A stretch of 8,603 bases of DNA from Geobacteraceae bacterium. GTDB lineage: Bacteria > Desulfobacterota > Desulfuromonadia > Geobacterales > Geobacteraceae. The stretch lies in NCBI GenBank assembly GCA_012797715.1, contig JAAZOO010000353.1:1-8603 (forward strand), read 5' to 3'. The notes under the pieces were generated by a model. It saw nothing but the letters and a program-made list of their open reading frames with translations, ran no database searches and was not told where the DNA came from. The first letter of the stretch is position 1; each line of letters starts with the position of its first letter. Shown here one piece after another: positions 1 through 6,221 of this stretch. The position numbers were made by a program, and so were the translations under genes.

Positions 1-2
1 CC

Positions 3-980
3 CTGGGCAACCTGGCAACGACCGATTCGCGGATGAAGCAGAATGTCAGATGCGCCAGGCAGGTCATGAACAAGGGTATCCCCATCCTTCTCATCGGCGA
101 AACGGGTACGGGCAAGGAAGTCTTTGCGCGGGCGCTGCACGACGCAAGCGATCGGGCCTCCAAGCCTTTCGTGGCACTGAACTGCGCCTCCATTCCGGAG
201 TCCCTCATCGAGAGCGAGCTGTTCGGCTACAAGCCGGGCGCCTTTACCGGCGCCCACATCAAGGGGATGCGGGGCAAGATCCTGCAGTCGGACGGGGGGA
301 CTCTTTTCCTGGACGAGATCGGTGACATGCCTCTGAACCTCCAGACGAGAATGCTGCGTGTCCTGGCTGAAAAGGAAATCGTCCCCCTCGGCAGCGAGCT
401 TCCGGTAAAGGTCAACCTGAACGTAATCTGCGCGACCCTGCGCAACCTGGAAGCTCTGGTTCGAACGGGTCAGTTCAGGGAGGATCTCTATTACCGCCTC
501 AACGGAATAACAATAGTGCTGCCGCCGCTCCGTGAACGGGAGGACAAGGGGACGCTGATCCGGAAGGTCCTTGCCGCGGAAAGCGGCGGCCGGGATTTCG
601 CCATAACCGACGAAGCCTTTCAGACCCTGCTGCGCCATTCCTGGCCCGGCAACATCCGCGAGCTGCGCAATGTGGTGCGGTATGCGCTGGCCGTAAACGA
701 AAGCGGAACCATCGGCGTGGAAGACCTTCCGCTTGGGAGCACGGGGATACCATCGCCCTCCCTGCCGGTGGGGGCAATGGATAGTGAGGGGAGCCGCGAC
801 GCGGTACATCCTCAGCCAATCCCGGCGAAAGAGCGCACCGTCATGGTGGATGCCCTCACCAGACAGAGGTGGAACCTTTCCAAGGCGGCAAAGGAGCTGT
901 GCATCAGCCGCCCGACGCTCTACAAGAAGATGAGGCAGCATGCCATCGTACCGCCGCACAAGTTCGACAGGAAGGCGTAG
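3..980 (+). CDS. acoR: Sigma-54-dependent activator, AcoR-type (5' end outside window)
   Basis: This is the 3' part of an enhancer-binding activator of sigma-54 RNA polymerase. The reading frame is open to the left edge, and the residues before the first ATG (position 33) match the usual linker ahead of the AAA+ domain, so the true start and the sensory domain (GAF in AcoR proteins) lie outside. Counting from the ATG at 33: Walker A GETGTGKE at 22-29, the sigma-54 contact loop GAFTGA at 69-74, Walker B LFLDEIGD at 91-98, the arginine-finger region FREDLYYRLNG at 148-158, the sensor II motif WPGNIREL at 204-211, and a Fis-type helix-turn-helix at about 279-302. The KGMRGKI segment after GAFTGA is typical of the AcoR subgroup. 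The gene converges on the aco operon, so it probably activates acoX-acoA-acoB and perhaps the small RNA just downstream. The sigma-54 activator call is near certain; the AcoR name rests on context and subgroup resemblance. Confidence 0.9.
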   Translation: MGNLATTDSRMKQNVRCARQVMNKGIPILLIGETGTGKEVFARALHDASDRASKPFVALNCASIPESLIESELFGYKPGAFTGAHIKGMRGKILQSDGGTLFLDEIGDMPLNLQTRMLRVLAEKEIVPLGSELPVKVNLNVICATLRNLEALVRTGQFREDLYYRLNGITIVLPPLREREDKGTLIRKVLAAESGGRDFAITDEAFQTLLRHSWPGNIRELRNVVRYALAVNESGTIGVEDLPLGSTGIPSPSLPVGAMDSEGSRDAVHPQPIPAKERTVMVDALTRQRWNLSKAAKELCISRPTLYKKMRQHAIVPPHKFDRKA

Positions 981-1022
981 GAGGTCGGCAGGGAACAAGG
1001 GAGAACGGAAGGGCGGCATCAA

Positions 1023-1035
1023 GGGAGCGGCTCCC
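1023..1035. repeat. Short perfect inverted repeat upstream of the sigma-54 promoter
   Basis: GGGAGC-G-GCTCCC gives 6-bp arms around one central base. It lies 43 bases after the activator stop codon and ends about ten bases before the -24 element. A second small dyad, TGCCA-T-TGGCA (1038-1048), overlaps the -24 box itself. Either could be an operator for a protein controlling the small-RNA promoter, or a weak stop for activator transcription. There is no T-run, so an intrinsic terminator is unlikely. Such short GC-rich dyads also occur by chance. Confidence 0.3.
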
Positions 1036-1042
1036 CATGCCA

Positions 1043-1060
1043 TTGGCACGTACTTTGCTT
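1043..1060 (+). promoter_or_regulatory. Sigma-54 (-24/-12) promoter, near-perfect consensus
   Basis: TTGGCACG-TACT-TTGCT matches the RpoN consensus TGGCACG-N4-TTGCW at every conserved position, with the invariant GG (1045-1046) and GC (1057-1058) separated by exactly 10 bases. It is intergenic, on the plus strand, and starts 63 bases after the activator stop. The only thing downstream before the convergent XRE gene is a stem-loop plus terminator, so it should drive a short non-coding transcript starting near 1070. Confidence 0.85.
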
Positions 1061-1069
1061 CAAAAATGA

Positions 1070-1150
1070 ACGAGAAGACTCCTGCCATTTGTCAATCTTC
1101 TCGCAAATAATTGGGGCAGTTCAATCCTCCGAACTGCCCCCTTTTTCTTT
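1070..1150 (+). ncRNA. Candidate sigma-54-dependent small RNA, about 80 nt
   Basis: Counting 12 bases on from the -12 element puts the transcript start at about 1069-1071, immediately before an 8-bp perfect stem (CGAGAAGA 1071-1078 with TCTTCTCG 1096-1103, 17-nt loop). A short A/U-rich linker (1104-1112) leads to a second perfect 10-bp stem (1113-1122 with 1131-1140) followed by CTTTTTCTTT, an intrinsic terminator. Stem-loop, A/U linker and terminator stem with U tail is the normal shape of a bacterial regulatory RNA. Both loops show anti-Shine-Dalgarno sequence: CUCCU at 1079-1083 and UCCUCC at 1125-1130. This suggests pairing with ribosome-binding sites of target mRNAs. No open reading frame has a ribosome-binding site here. 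The alternative is the structured 3' end of the activator mRNA. No known RNA family is recognised. Confidence 0.6.
1113..1150 (+). terminator. Intrinsic terminator (plus strand)
   Basis: A perfect 10-bp GC-rich stem (GGGGCAGTTC / GAACTGCCCC) with an 8-nt loop is followed directly by CTTTTTCTTT. It would end both the activator transcript, 130 bases after its stop codon, and the proposed small RNA. Read from the other strand the stem is followed only by AATTATTT, so it may weakly stop transcription from the convergent XRE gene as well. Confidence 0.9.
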
Positions 1151-1268
1151 CAAAAAAAAAAGCCCCTTCCTTCCACACCCCCCCGAAAAAGACCCCTTTT
1201 CCCCCGCGTCCCCGCACCACGCTTTCCGGTCACTATCAGCGTTCCCGTGCAAAAGGGGGGTGTTTCCG
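1151..1268. other. Low-complexity gap between convergent genes
   Basis: This stretch holds a run of ten A residues (1152-1161) and many short C and A homopolymers. I see no gene and no clear stem. On the minus strand the A run reads as ten T residues after a G-rich segment, but no convincing hairpin precedes it, so a terminator for the XRE gene cannot be firmly placed here. Confidence 0.5.
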
Positions 1269-1829
1269 TCACCCGGTCTCGACCCGCATTATCGTAGCCC
1301 CGGAACAGTGGACCGGCTTCATGTGCACCGAAAGGGAGCTGTCGAAATAGACACAGTCGCCCGCCTCCACGGTATAGAATTCGCCGTTTTTCCCTATCTC
1401 CACTTTTCCGGAAATGATATACAGAAACGTCTCCCCCTGCCGTCGCGGCGTCACGGCAACTCCGCGCTCGGAGCGCAGGTCGAGGAGGGAACAGTTCATC
1501 CTCTTTCCCGATTCGAAGGGGAGAAGGGAATAGCAGGAGTTCCCCTTTCTCCGGACAATCTGCTCATGGGGACTGTCCCGGCAGGCATCCATCTTCCTGA
1601 AGATTTCATAGCGGGGTTTCTCCGTGACACCGTCAAACAATCTCCCCAGGCGAACGTGGAAATAGTCGGCCAGTTTCGACAGGGTCCTCAGGCTCGGCGT
1701 GACATTGTTGTTTTCTATCTGGGAGAGCAGCGGAGCGGATAACCCCGTCTCAGCCGCCACATACTGCAATGTGACGTTTCTCGCCTTGCGCAGGCTTTTC
1801 AATTGTGAGCCGATGTTGTATTCGTTCAT
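1269..1829 (-). CDS. XRE-family helix-turn-helix regulator with cupin sensor domain
   Basis: A 186-residue protein with two domains. Residues 7-66 form an XRE/Cro helix-turn-helix (LKSLRKARNVTLQYVAAETG, then SAPLLSQIENNNVTPSL, the typical recognition region). Residues about 110-184 form a single cupin barrel (GETFLYIISGKVEI and VEAGDCVYFD strands). Proteins of this design usually repress a nearby catabolic operon and bind a small ligand in the cupin. The ligand cannot be read from the sequence. The gene is last in the minus-strand run, 43 bases after lipB, with only a weak GAGTG upstream of the ATG, so translation may be modest or coupled to lipB. As the second regulator at this locus, beside the AcoR-type activator, it may tune the aco promoter. 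Domain assignment is firm; the target is inferred. Confidence 0.88.
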   Translation of the reverse strand: MNEYNIGSQLKSLRKARNVTLQYVAAETGLSAPLLSQIENNNVTPSLRTLSKLADYFHVRLGRLFDGVTEKPRYEIFRKMDACRDSPHEQIVRRKGNSCYSLLPFESGKRMNCSLLDLRSERGVAVTPRRQGETFLYIISGKVEIGKNGEFYTVEAGDCVYFDSSLSVHMKPVHCSGATIMRVETG

Positions 1830-1872
1830 TGATTCACTCTGATGCGGGAGGCGGTTTCAGCCCCTCTCCCCT

Positions 1873-2496
1873 TCAACCGGCCAGAGGCTGCCATTCCTCC
1901 AGAAGCTTTTCGAAGCGGCCTGCAATACAGGAAGAGACATCCCACGGGGACACCTTCACTCCGAGGATCGATTCCAGCGAGGCGACGGGGCACTGCTCAA
2001 TCCCGCAGGGATGTATCCTGCGAAACAAGGCGAGGTCGTTGCTCACGTTCAGGGCGAACCCGTGCATGGTAACCCAGCGGCGCACCCCGACGCCGATGGA
2101 GGCCAGCTTTCCCGCATCCGTCCACACGCCGGTGCGGCCGTCCACCCGGTATGCAGCAATGCCGAAATCCGCGGCGGTGAGGATGAGAAGTTCCTCCAGG
2201 AAGCGGAGATGACGCCGCAGATCCCTCCCCCGCAGCCCCAGGTTGATGATGGGGTAGCCGACCAGCTGACCGGGGGCATGGCAGGTCACGTCACCTCCCC
2301 GGTTGATGCGCACCACCTCCACCGACGGGTCAAGGATGTTGCCGTCGCTCCCGCTCCGGCCCATGGTGTAGACCAGGGGGTGCTCCAGCATCAGGAGGGT
2401 TTCCCGTGCCGGATCGCCATGGACCACGGCCGCAAGGTGTTCCTGTAGGTGAAAGGCATCCTGATAGCTGACTGTGCCGAGTTCCCGAATCAGCAT
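1873..2496 (-). CDS. lipB: Lipoyl(octanoyl) transferase LipB
   Basis: LipB moves the octanoyl group from octanoyl-ACP to a lysine of a lipoyl domain, the first step of de novo lipoate assembly in the cytoplasm. The 207-residue protein has the family motifs: RGGDVTCHAPGQLVGYPI (66-83, with the conserved histidine at 73), the catalytic lysine in GKLASIGV (Lys130), the WVTMHGFALNV segment (141-151) and the catalytic cysteine in HPCGI (Cys164). Length is normal. The start is supported by a G-rich Shine-Dalgarno (GGGGGGAG) five bases upstream of the ATG. It lies 82 bases after lpd, with a long hairpin in between that may set its expression apart. LipA, which finishes the cofactor, is encoded two genes upstream. 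The pair makes the locus self-sufficient for lipoylation, but its substrate protein is not encoded in the window. Confidence 0.95.
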   Translation of the reverse strand: MLIRELGTVSYQDAFHLQEHLAAVVHGDPARETLLMLEHPLVYTMGRSGSDGNILDPSVEVVRINRGGDVTCHAPGQLVGYPIINLGLRGRDLRRHLRFLEELLILTAADFGIAAYRVDGRTGVWTDAGKLASIGVGVRRWVTMHGFALNVSNDLALFRRIHPCGIEQCPVASLESILGVKVSPWDVSSCIAGRFEKLLEEWQPLAG

Positions 2497-2519
2497 TGGC
2501 TCCCCCCTTTCCCCTGCGA

Positions 2520-2571
2520 TTTCCGGGGCTTCTCCGGCACGGGCGCTGCCGTGCCGGAGAAGCCCCGGAAA
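2520..2571 (-). terminator. Very long perfect hairpin after lpd (possible terminator or attenuator)
   Basis: A 23-bp uninterrupted stem (2520-2542 with 2549-2571) closes a 6-nt loop. In the minus-strand transcript it begins seven bases after the lpd stop and ends 23 bases before the lipB ATG. Neither strand has a T-run after it, so it is not a classical intrinsic terminator. It could stop polymerase by stem strength alone, protect the upstream mRNA from 3' exonucleases, or lower expression of lipB and the XRE gene relative to the E1/E3 genes. The inverted repeat is certain; its function is not. Confidence 0.6.
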
Positions 2572-2578
2572 CGCTTCT

Positions 2579-3994
2579 TCAGGCGTGAATCACCGCCTTG
2601 TGAACATCCAGCGCAGCCTCCTTCACGGCTTCCGCCAGTGTGGGATGGGCGTGGAACATGGCGCCGATGTCGTGGGCCGTGCCTCTGTAGCTCATGACCG
2701 CGACCGCTTCGGCAATCATGTCCGAAGCGCGCGGTCCGACGATATGGACACCGAGGACCGTGTCCGTCTCCCTGTGGGCAAGAATCTTGACGAACCCTTC
2801 CGTCTCGTCCATGCACCGGGCGCGGCCGTTGGCCATGAACGGGAACCGTCCCACCGTGTACGGGACCCCTTCCTCCTGGAGAGCCTGCTCGGTCTTCCCG
2901 ACGGAGGCGGCCTCGGGCCAGGTATAGGCAATTCCCGGAATCGTGTCGTAGTTCACCTTCACGTCCTTGCCGGCACAGCGCTCGGCAAAGACCACACCCT
3001 CTTCCGACGCCTTGTGGGCGAGGAGGGGGCCCGGAACGATGTCGCCGATGGCATAGATGCCCGGCACCGAGGTCTCATAGTGGTCATCGACGGCAATCCT
3101 GCCGTTGCCGTTGGTGGAGACACCCGCATCTTCCAGGCCGAGACCGGTCAGAACCGGCTTCCTGCCCACCGCCACCAGGACCTTGTCGCACTCCATCTCC
3201 TCGGCAGTGTCTCCGGCCTTCAGCTGCAGCACGGCCTTGCCGTTCTTTTTCTCGATCCCGGTCACCTGCGTGCCCATGCGGAAGGCGATCCCCTGTTTCT
3301 TCAGAATCTTCATCAGGGCGTCCGTTACCTCACCATCGGTAAACGGAAGCATCTTGGGCAGCATCTCCACCACCGTCACCCTGGCGCCGAGCCTCCTCCA
3401 CACGGAGCCCAGCTCCAGTCCGATGTACCCAGCGCCGACCACCACCAGGTGCTGGGGAACGGAGGTGAAGCACAGGGCCTCCTTGGAGCTGACGATGGTT
3501 TCACCGTCAAAGGGGAGGCCGGGCACTTCCACGGGTATCCCGCCGGTTGCCAGGAGAACCCTTTTCGCCGAGGCAACCGTGACCGTCCCGTTCTGGGAGA
3601 CCTGGACCCGGTGAACGCCGTCACCCTTGGGAGCGGTCAGTTTTCCGGTCCCCCTCAGGACCTGGACCTTGTTCTTCTTGAACAGGTAGGCGATGCCGTC
3701 GGTGAGTTTCTTGACCACGTCGTCCTTGCGCGCCACCATCTTGGGCACGTTCATGGACGGCGGGTTGATCTCGATGCCGTGGCTCGCGAATTTGTCCCGC
3801 GCCAGGGCGAAATGCTCGCTGGAATCGAGGAGCGCCTTGCTGGGTATGCATCCCTCGTTGAGGCACACCCCGCCCATGGTGGGTCGCTGCTCAACGACCA
3901 GGACCTTCTGCCCCAGTTGGGCAGAGCGGATCGCGGCCACGTATCCGCCGGGTCCGGCGCCCACAACAATCAGATCAAAGATTTCCTCGCTCAT
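2579..3994 (-). CDS. lpdA: Dihydrolipoamide dehydrogenase (E3), AcoL-type
   Basis: This FAD enzyme reoxidises the dihydrolipoyl arm of E2 and passes electrons to NAD+, the last step of the acetoin (or pyruvate) dehydrogenase cycle. The 471 residues show the FAD site GAGPGG (12-17), the redox-active disulfide CLNEGC (Cys44, Cys49), the NAD site GAGYIG (187-192) followed by GARVTVVE, and the C-terminal catalytic pair in HPTLAE (His450, Glu455). It starts directly with the FAD domain, so it carries no fused lipoyl domain and cannot replace the absent E2. The ATG has GAGAGGA about nine bases upstream. A 152-base gap separates it from lipA; apart from this ribosome-binding site and a weak -24/-12 lookalike I see nothing definite there. 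Operon position points to acoL; sequence alone does not tell it from the E3 of other 2-oxo acid complexes. Confidence 0.95.
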   Translation of the reverse strand: MSEEIFDLIVVGAGPGGYVAAIRSAQLGQKVLVVEQRPTMGGVCLNEGCIPSKALLDSSEHFALARDKFASHGIEINPPSMNVPKMVARKDDVVKKLTDGIAYLFKKNKVQVLRGTGKLTAPKGDGVHRVQVSQNGTVTVASAKRVLLATGGIPVEVPGLPFDGETIVSSKEALCFTSVPQHLVVVGAGYIGLELGSVWRRLGARVTVVEMLPKMLPFTDGEVTDALMKILKKQGIAFRMGTQVTGIEKKNGKAVLQLKAGDTAEEMECDKVLVAVGRKPVLTGLGLEDAGVSTNGNGRIAVDDHYETSVPGIYAIGDIVPGPLLAHKASEEGVVFAERCAGKDVKVNYDTIPGIAYTWPEAASVGKTEQALQEEGVPYTVGRFPFMANGRARCMDETEGFVKILAHRETDTVLGVHIVGPRASDMIAEAVAVMSYRGTAHDIGAMFHAHPTLAEAVKEAALDVHKAVIHA

Positions 3995-4146
3995 TTTTCA
4001 TTTCCTCTCAATCAGTAGTATGGAACAGCTTCTGTATGAATAACCGGGCCTGGCGGCAACGCGCGCCCTGTTCCGGGATCTGTCGTATCCTAGATTTTGC
4101 AGCGGGAGGGCTCCTTCAGTGCCCCCCATGACTTCACCTGCCCTTT

Positions 4147-5091
4147 TCAGGCGCACCGGACGCCCTGCTCCGCCTGTTGGGCGGCATGATAGGAGGAACG
4201 GACCAGGGGACCTGCCTCGATATGGGAAAAGCCCATAGCCAGCCCGACCTCTCGATATTCAAGGAATTCTTCCGGAGGCACATAGCGCTCCACCGGCAGA
4301 TGCCTGCTGCTGGGCCGCAGGTACTGCCCCAGCGTCAGCATGTCGCAGCCTGCATCACGCAGATCCTGCATTGCTTCATACACTTCTTCCCGCGTTTCCC
4401 CGAATCCGAGCATGATTCCGGATTTGGTGGGTACCGCGGCGTTCATCGTCTTGTACCTGCGCAGAAGGTCAAGGGAACCTGCATAGTGGGCGCTGGGACG
4501 GACCCGGGGATACTGGCGGCGAACGGTTTCCAGGTTATGGTTGAAAACGTCGGGACCGGTCGCGCTCAGGATGCTCAGCGCTTCAGCTTCGCTTCCACGA
4601 AAGTCCGGGACCAGGATTTCAATGCGCACACGGGGATTCTCCTTCCGCAGAGCGGAAATGCAGCGGGCGTACTGTCCGGCGCCCCCGTCCGGCAGGTCGT
4701 CGCGGGTGACCGAGGTGATCACCACGTAGCGAAGCTTCATGGCGGCAACGGCCCGCGCCAGACCCCGCGGTTCGTCCGCGTCCGGAGGGAGGGGCACGCC
4801 GTGGTTCACGTCGCAGAAGGGACAGTTCCTGGTGCAGGTGTCTCCTAGGATGAGAAATGTTGCCGTCCCCTGCCGGAAGCACTCCCCCAGATTGGGGCAG
4901 GTGGCTTCCTCGCACACCGTGTGAAGCCTGTTGTCGCGGAGAATGCGCCGTATGGAGTCGACTTCGGGGCAGCAGGAATAGCGTGCCCGCAGCCACTGGG
5001 GTTTTCCTCCGGTCTTGGTCGCATCCCCACTGCCGCCGCTTTTCCGTGTCTCCGTTCCCCCGCTGCTGCTTTTCCCACAATCATGCTGCAT
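4147..5091 (-). CDS. lipA: Lipoyl synthase LipA (acoS position)
   Basis: This radical-SAM enzyme inserts two sulfur atoms into the protein-bound octanoyl chain made by LipB. From the ATG at 5091 it has 314 residues. They include the WLRAR entry motif, the auxiliary-cluster cysteines in CEEATC..GEC (60, 65, 71), the SAM-cluster motif CTRNCPFC (Cys86, Cys90, Cys93) and the C-terminal RSSY (298-301) with the serine cluster ligand. The frame stays open up to an ATG at 5196, but the extra 35 residues are arginine-rich, overlap a hairpin region and match nothing in LipA. The ATG at 5091 has GGAGAG at good spacing and is preferred; an ATG at 5115 is less likely. A lipA-like gene (acoS) also occurs in the P. 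carbinolicus aco cluster. The residues between the start and WLRAR are rich in Gly, Ser and Lys and are probably disordered. Confidence 0.94.
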   Translation of the reverse strand: MQHDCGKSSSGGTETRKSGGSGDATKTGGKPQWLRARYSCCPEVDSIRRILRDNRLHTVCEEATCPNLGECFRQGTATFLILGDTCTRNCPFCDVNHGVPLPPDADEPRGLARAVAAMKLRYVVITSVTRDDLPDGGAGQYARCISALRKENPRVRIEILVPDFRGSEAEALSILSATGPDVFNHNLETVRRQYPRVRPSAHYAGSLDLLRRYKTMNAAVPTKSGIMLGFGETREEVYEAMQDLRDAGCDMLTLGQYLRPSSRHLPVERYVPPEEFLEYREVGLAMGFSHIEAGPLVRSSYHAAQQAEQGVRCA

Positions 5092-5148
5092 ACCTGCTCT
5101 CCATTTCCTGTTCATGCTGCCATGTACCCTACCCAGGACGGGAAAATG

Positions 5149-5187
5149 CTCCCCCGGGGAACGGGGGAGGCGTAGCCGCTCCCCCGT
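5149..5187 (-). repeat. Three-arm GC hairpin region between acoB and lipA
   Basis: Three arms allow two mutually exclusive stems. CTCCCCCG (5149-5156) can pair with CGGGGGAG (5162-5169), and the same middle arm, as ACGGGGGAG (5161-5169), can instead pair with CTCCCCCGT (5179-5187, 9-bp perfect stem, 9-nt loop). No T-run follows in the minus-strand transcript. It lies between the acoB stop and the preferred lipA start, where acoC would be expected. It may act as an mRNA stabiliser or attenuator, or be a scar of gene loss. Confidence 0.6.
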
Positions 5188-5197
5188 CCGCTTCATC

Positions 5198-6199
5198 CTA
5201 CATGGTTGCCTTGACGGCAGCTTCGATTTTGGCCGGGCTGGGGAGGTAGAGGTCCTCCAGCGCGCCGCTGAACGGGGACGGCGTATGGGGCGCCGTTACC
5301 ATCCGTATCGGGCCCTTCAGCGCCCTGAACGCATCCTGGGCAACCACCGCGGATATGTCGCTCGCCATGCTGCACCGCGGATTCCCCTCGTCAACTATCA
5401 CCAGCCGCCCCGTCTTCTCCACGCTCTTGATGATGGTGGCGTAATCCAGCGGCGACACGGTGCGCGGGTCGATCACCTCGCACTCGATTCCCGCCTTGGC
5501 CAGACTCTGGGCCGCCTGCTGCGCCTTGTGAACCATCCAGCCGATTGCCACGATGGTGGCGTCCTTCCCTTCCCGCACCACGTTGGCCTGCCCGAACGGG
5601 ATCGTGTAGCTCTCCTCGGGAACTTCCCCCTTCATGGCATACAGCACCTTGTGCTCCATGAAAATCACCGGGTCGTTGTCACGGATGCACTGGATCAGAA
5701 GACCCTTGGCGTCGTACGGCGTGGACGGAACCACCACCTTCAGACCCGGTATGTGGGCAAATACGCTGTACAGTACCTGGGAGTGCTGGGCAGCGGCACG
5801 GAAACCACCCCCGTAGCAGGTCCGCATGGTCACCGGAGTCACCGCCTTGCCCCCGAACATGTACCGGAACTTGGCCGCCTGGTTCATCATCTGGTCAAAG
5901 CACACCCCGAAAAAGTCCGCAAACATCATCTCCACCACCGGACGCATCCCGCAGGCCGCAGCGCCCACCGCAGCACCAATGTACGAACTCTCCGAGATGG
6001 GGGTGTCGATGACGCGGTCCCCGTACTTGCCGTACAGTCCCTTGGTCACCCCCAGGACGCCGCCCCAGGCGTCCAGCTGGCCGTCCGTGCCCCGGCCCCC
6101 CGCATTGTCCAGACCCATCACGATCACAGAATCGTCGCGCCCCATCTCCTGGGAGAGCGCTTCGTTGATTGCGTCTTTAAACGATATTTTTCTCGACAT
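5198..6199 (-). CDS. acoB: Acetoin dehydrogenase E1 component, beta subunit
   Basis: The beta subunit pairs with AcoA to form the thiamine-diphosphate E1, which cleaves acetoin and hands the acetyl unit to E2-bound lipoate, releasing acetaldehyde. The 333 residues cover the pyrimidine-binding and transketolase C-terminal domains. DTPISE (65-70) holds the glutamate that activates the thiamine cofactor, and His139 lies in the AAAQHSQ active-site stretch. The ending PHTPSPFSGALEDLYLPS is characteristic of acetoin dehydrogenase beta subunits. The ATG has AAAGGAG eight bases upstream and follows acoA by 22 bases. In most aco operons the next gene is acoC; here it is lipA. A related pyruvate dehydrogenase beta subunit is the main alternative, but acoX upstream and the C-terminal match favour acetoin. 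Confidence 0.93.
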   Translation of the reverse strand: MSRKISFKDAINEALSQEMGRDDSVIVMGLDNAGGRGTDGQLDAWGGVLGVTKGLYGKYGDRVIDTPISESSYIGAAVGAAACGMRPVVEMMFADFFGVCFDQMMNQAAKFRYMFGGKAVTPVTMRTCYGGGFRAAAQHSQVLYSVFAHIPGLKVVVPSTPYDAKGLLIQCIRDNDPVIFMEHKVLYAMKGEVPEESYTIPFGQANVVREGKDATIVAIGWMVHKAQQAAQSLAKAGIECEVIDPRTVSPLDYATIIKSVEKTGRLVIVDEGNPRCSMASDISAVVAQDAFRALKGPIRMVTAPHTPSPFSGALEDLYLPSPAKIEAAVKATM

Positions 6200-6221
6200 T
6201 GATCAGCTCCTTTCCCGTTTC

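Noticed and set aside
175..196. TGGCAC followed by CTGCG within the activator gene, resembling a sigma-54 promoter
   Set aside because: The GG to GC spacing is wrong by one base and it lies inside the conserved coding region for the AAA+ domain.
1066..1110. A 14-codon ORF (ATG at 1066, TAA at 1108) ending just before the terminator, which could look like a leader peptide
   Set aside because: There is no ribosome-binding site before the ATG, the predicted sigma-54 start (about 1070) lies past the ATG, and no gene follows the terminator for it to control.
1152..1161. Run of ten A (ten T on the minus strand) as a terminator tail for the XRE gene
   Set aside because: No stable stem precedes it on the minus strand.
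1089..1742. Plus-strand open frame across the terminator and the XRE gene
   Set aside because: It starts inside the small-RNA stem, has no ribosome-binding site and is the shadow of the XRE-cupin gene.
2474..4018. Long plus-strand open frame of 514 codons opposite lpd
   Set aside because: It is the antisense shadow of lpd, which has all E3 motifs; the plus-strand product is rich in His, Arg and Gly and matches no family.
4110..4123. Minus-strand GGCAC-N7-GAGC with GG-N10-GC spacing upstream of lpd, a possible third sigma-54 promoter
   Set aside because: The -12 box lacks the TTGC core (GAGC) and the -24 box lacks the leading T; one loose match in a GC-rich gap is expected by chance.
5092..5196. 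N-terminal 35-residue extension of LipA from an ATG at 5196
   Set aside because: The extension is not LipA-like and overlaps the hairpin region, while the ATG at 5091 has a good GGAGAG ribosome-binding site.
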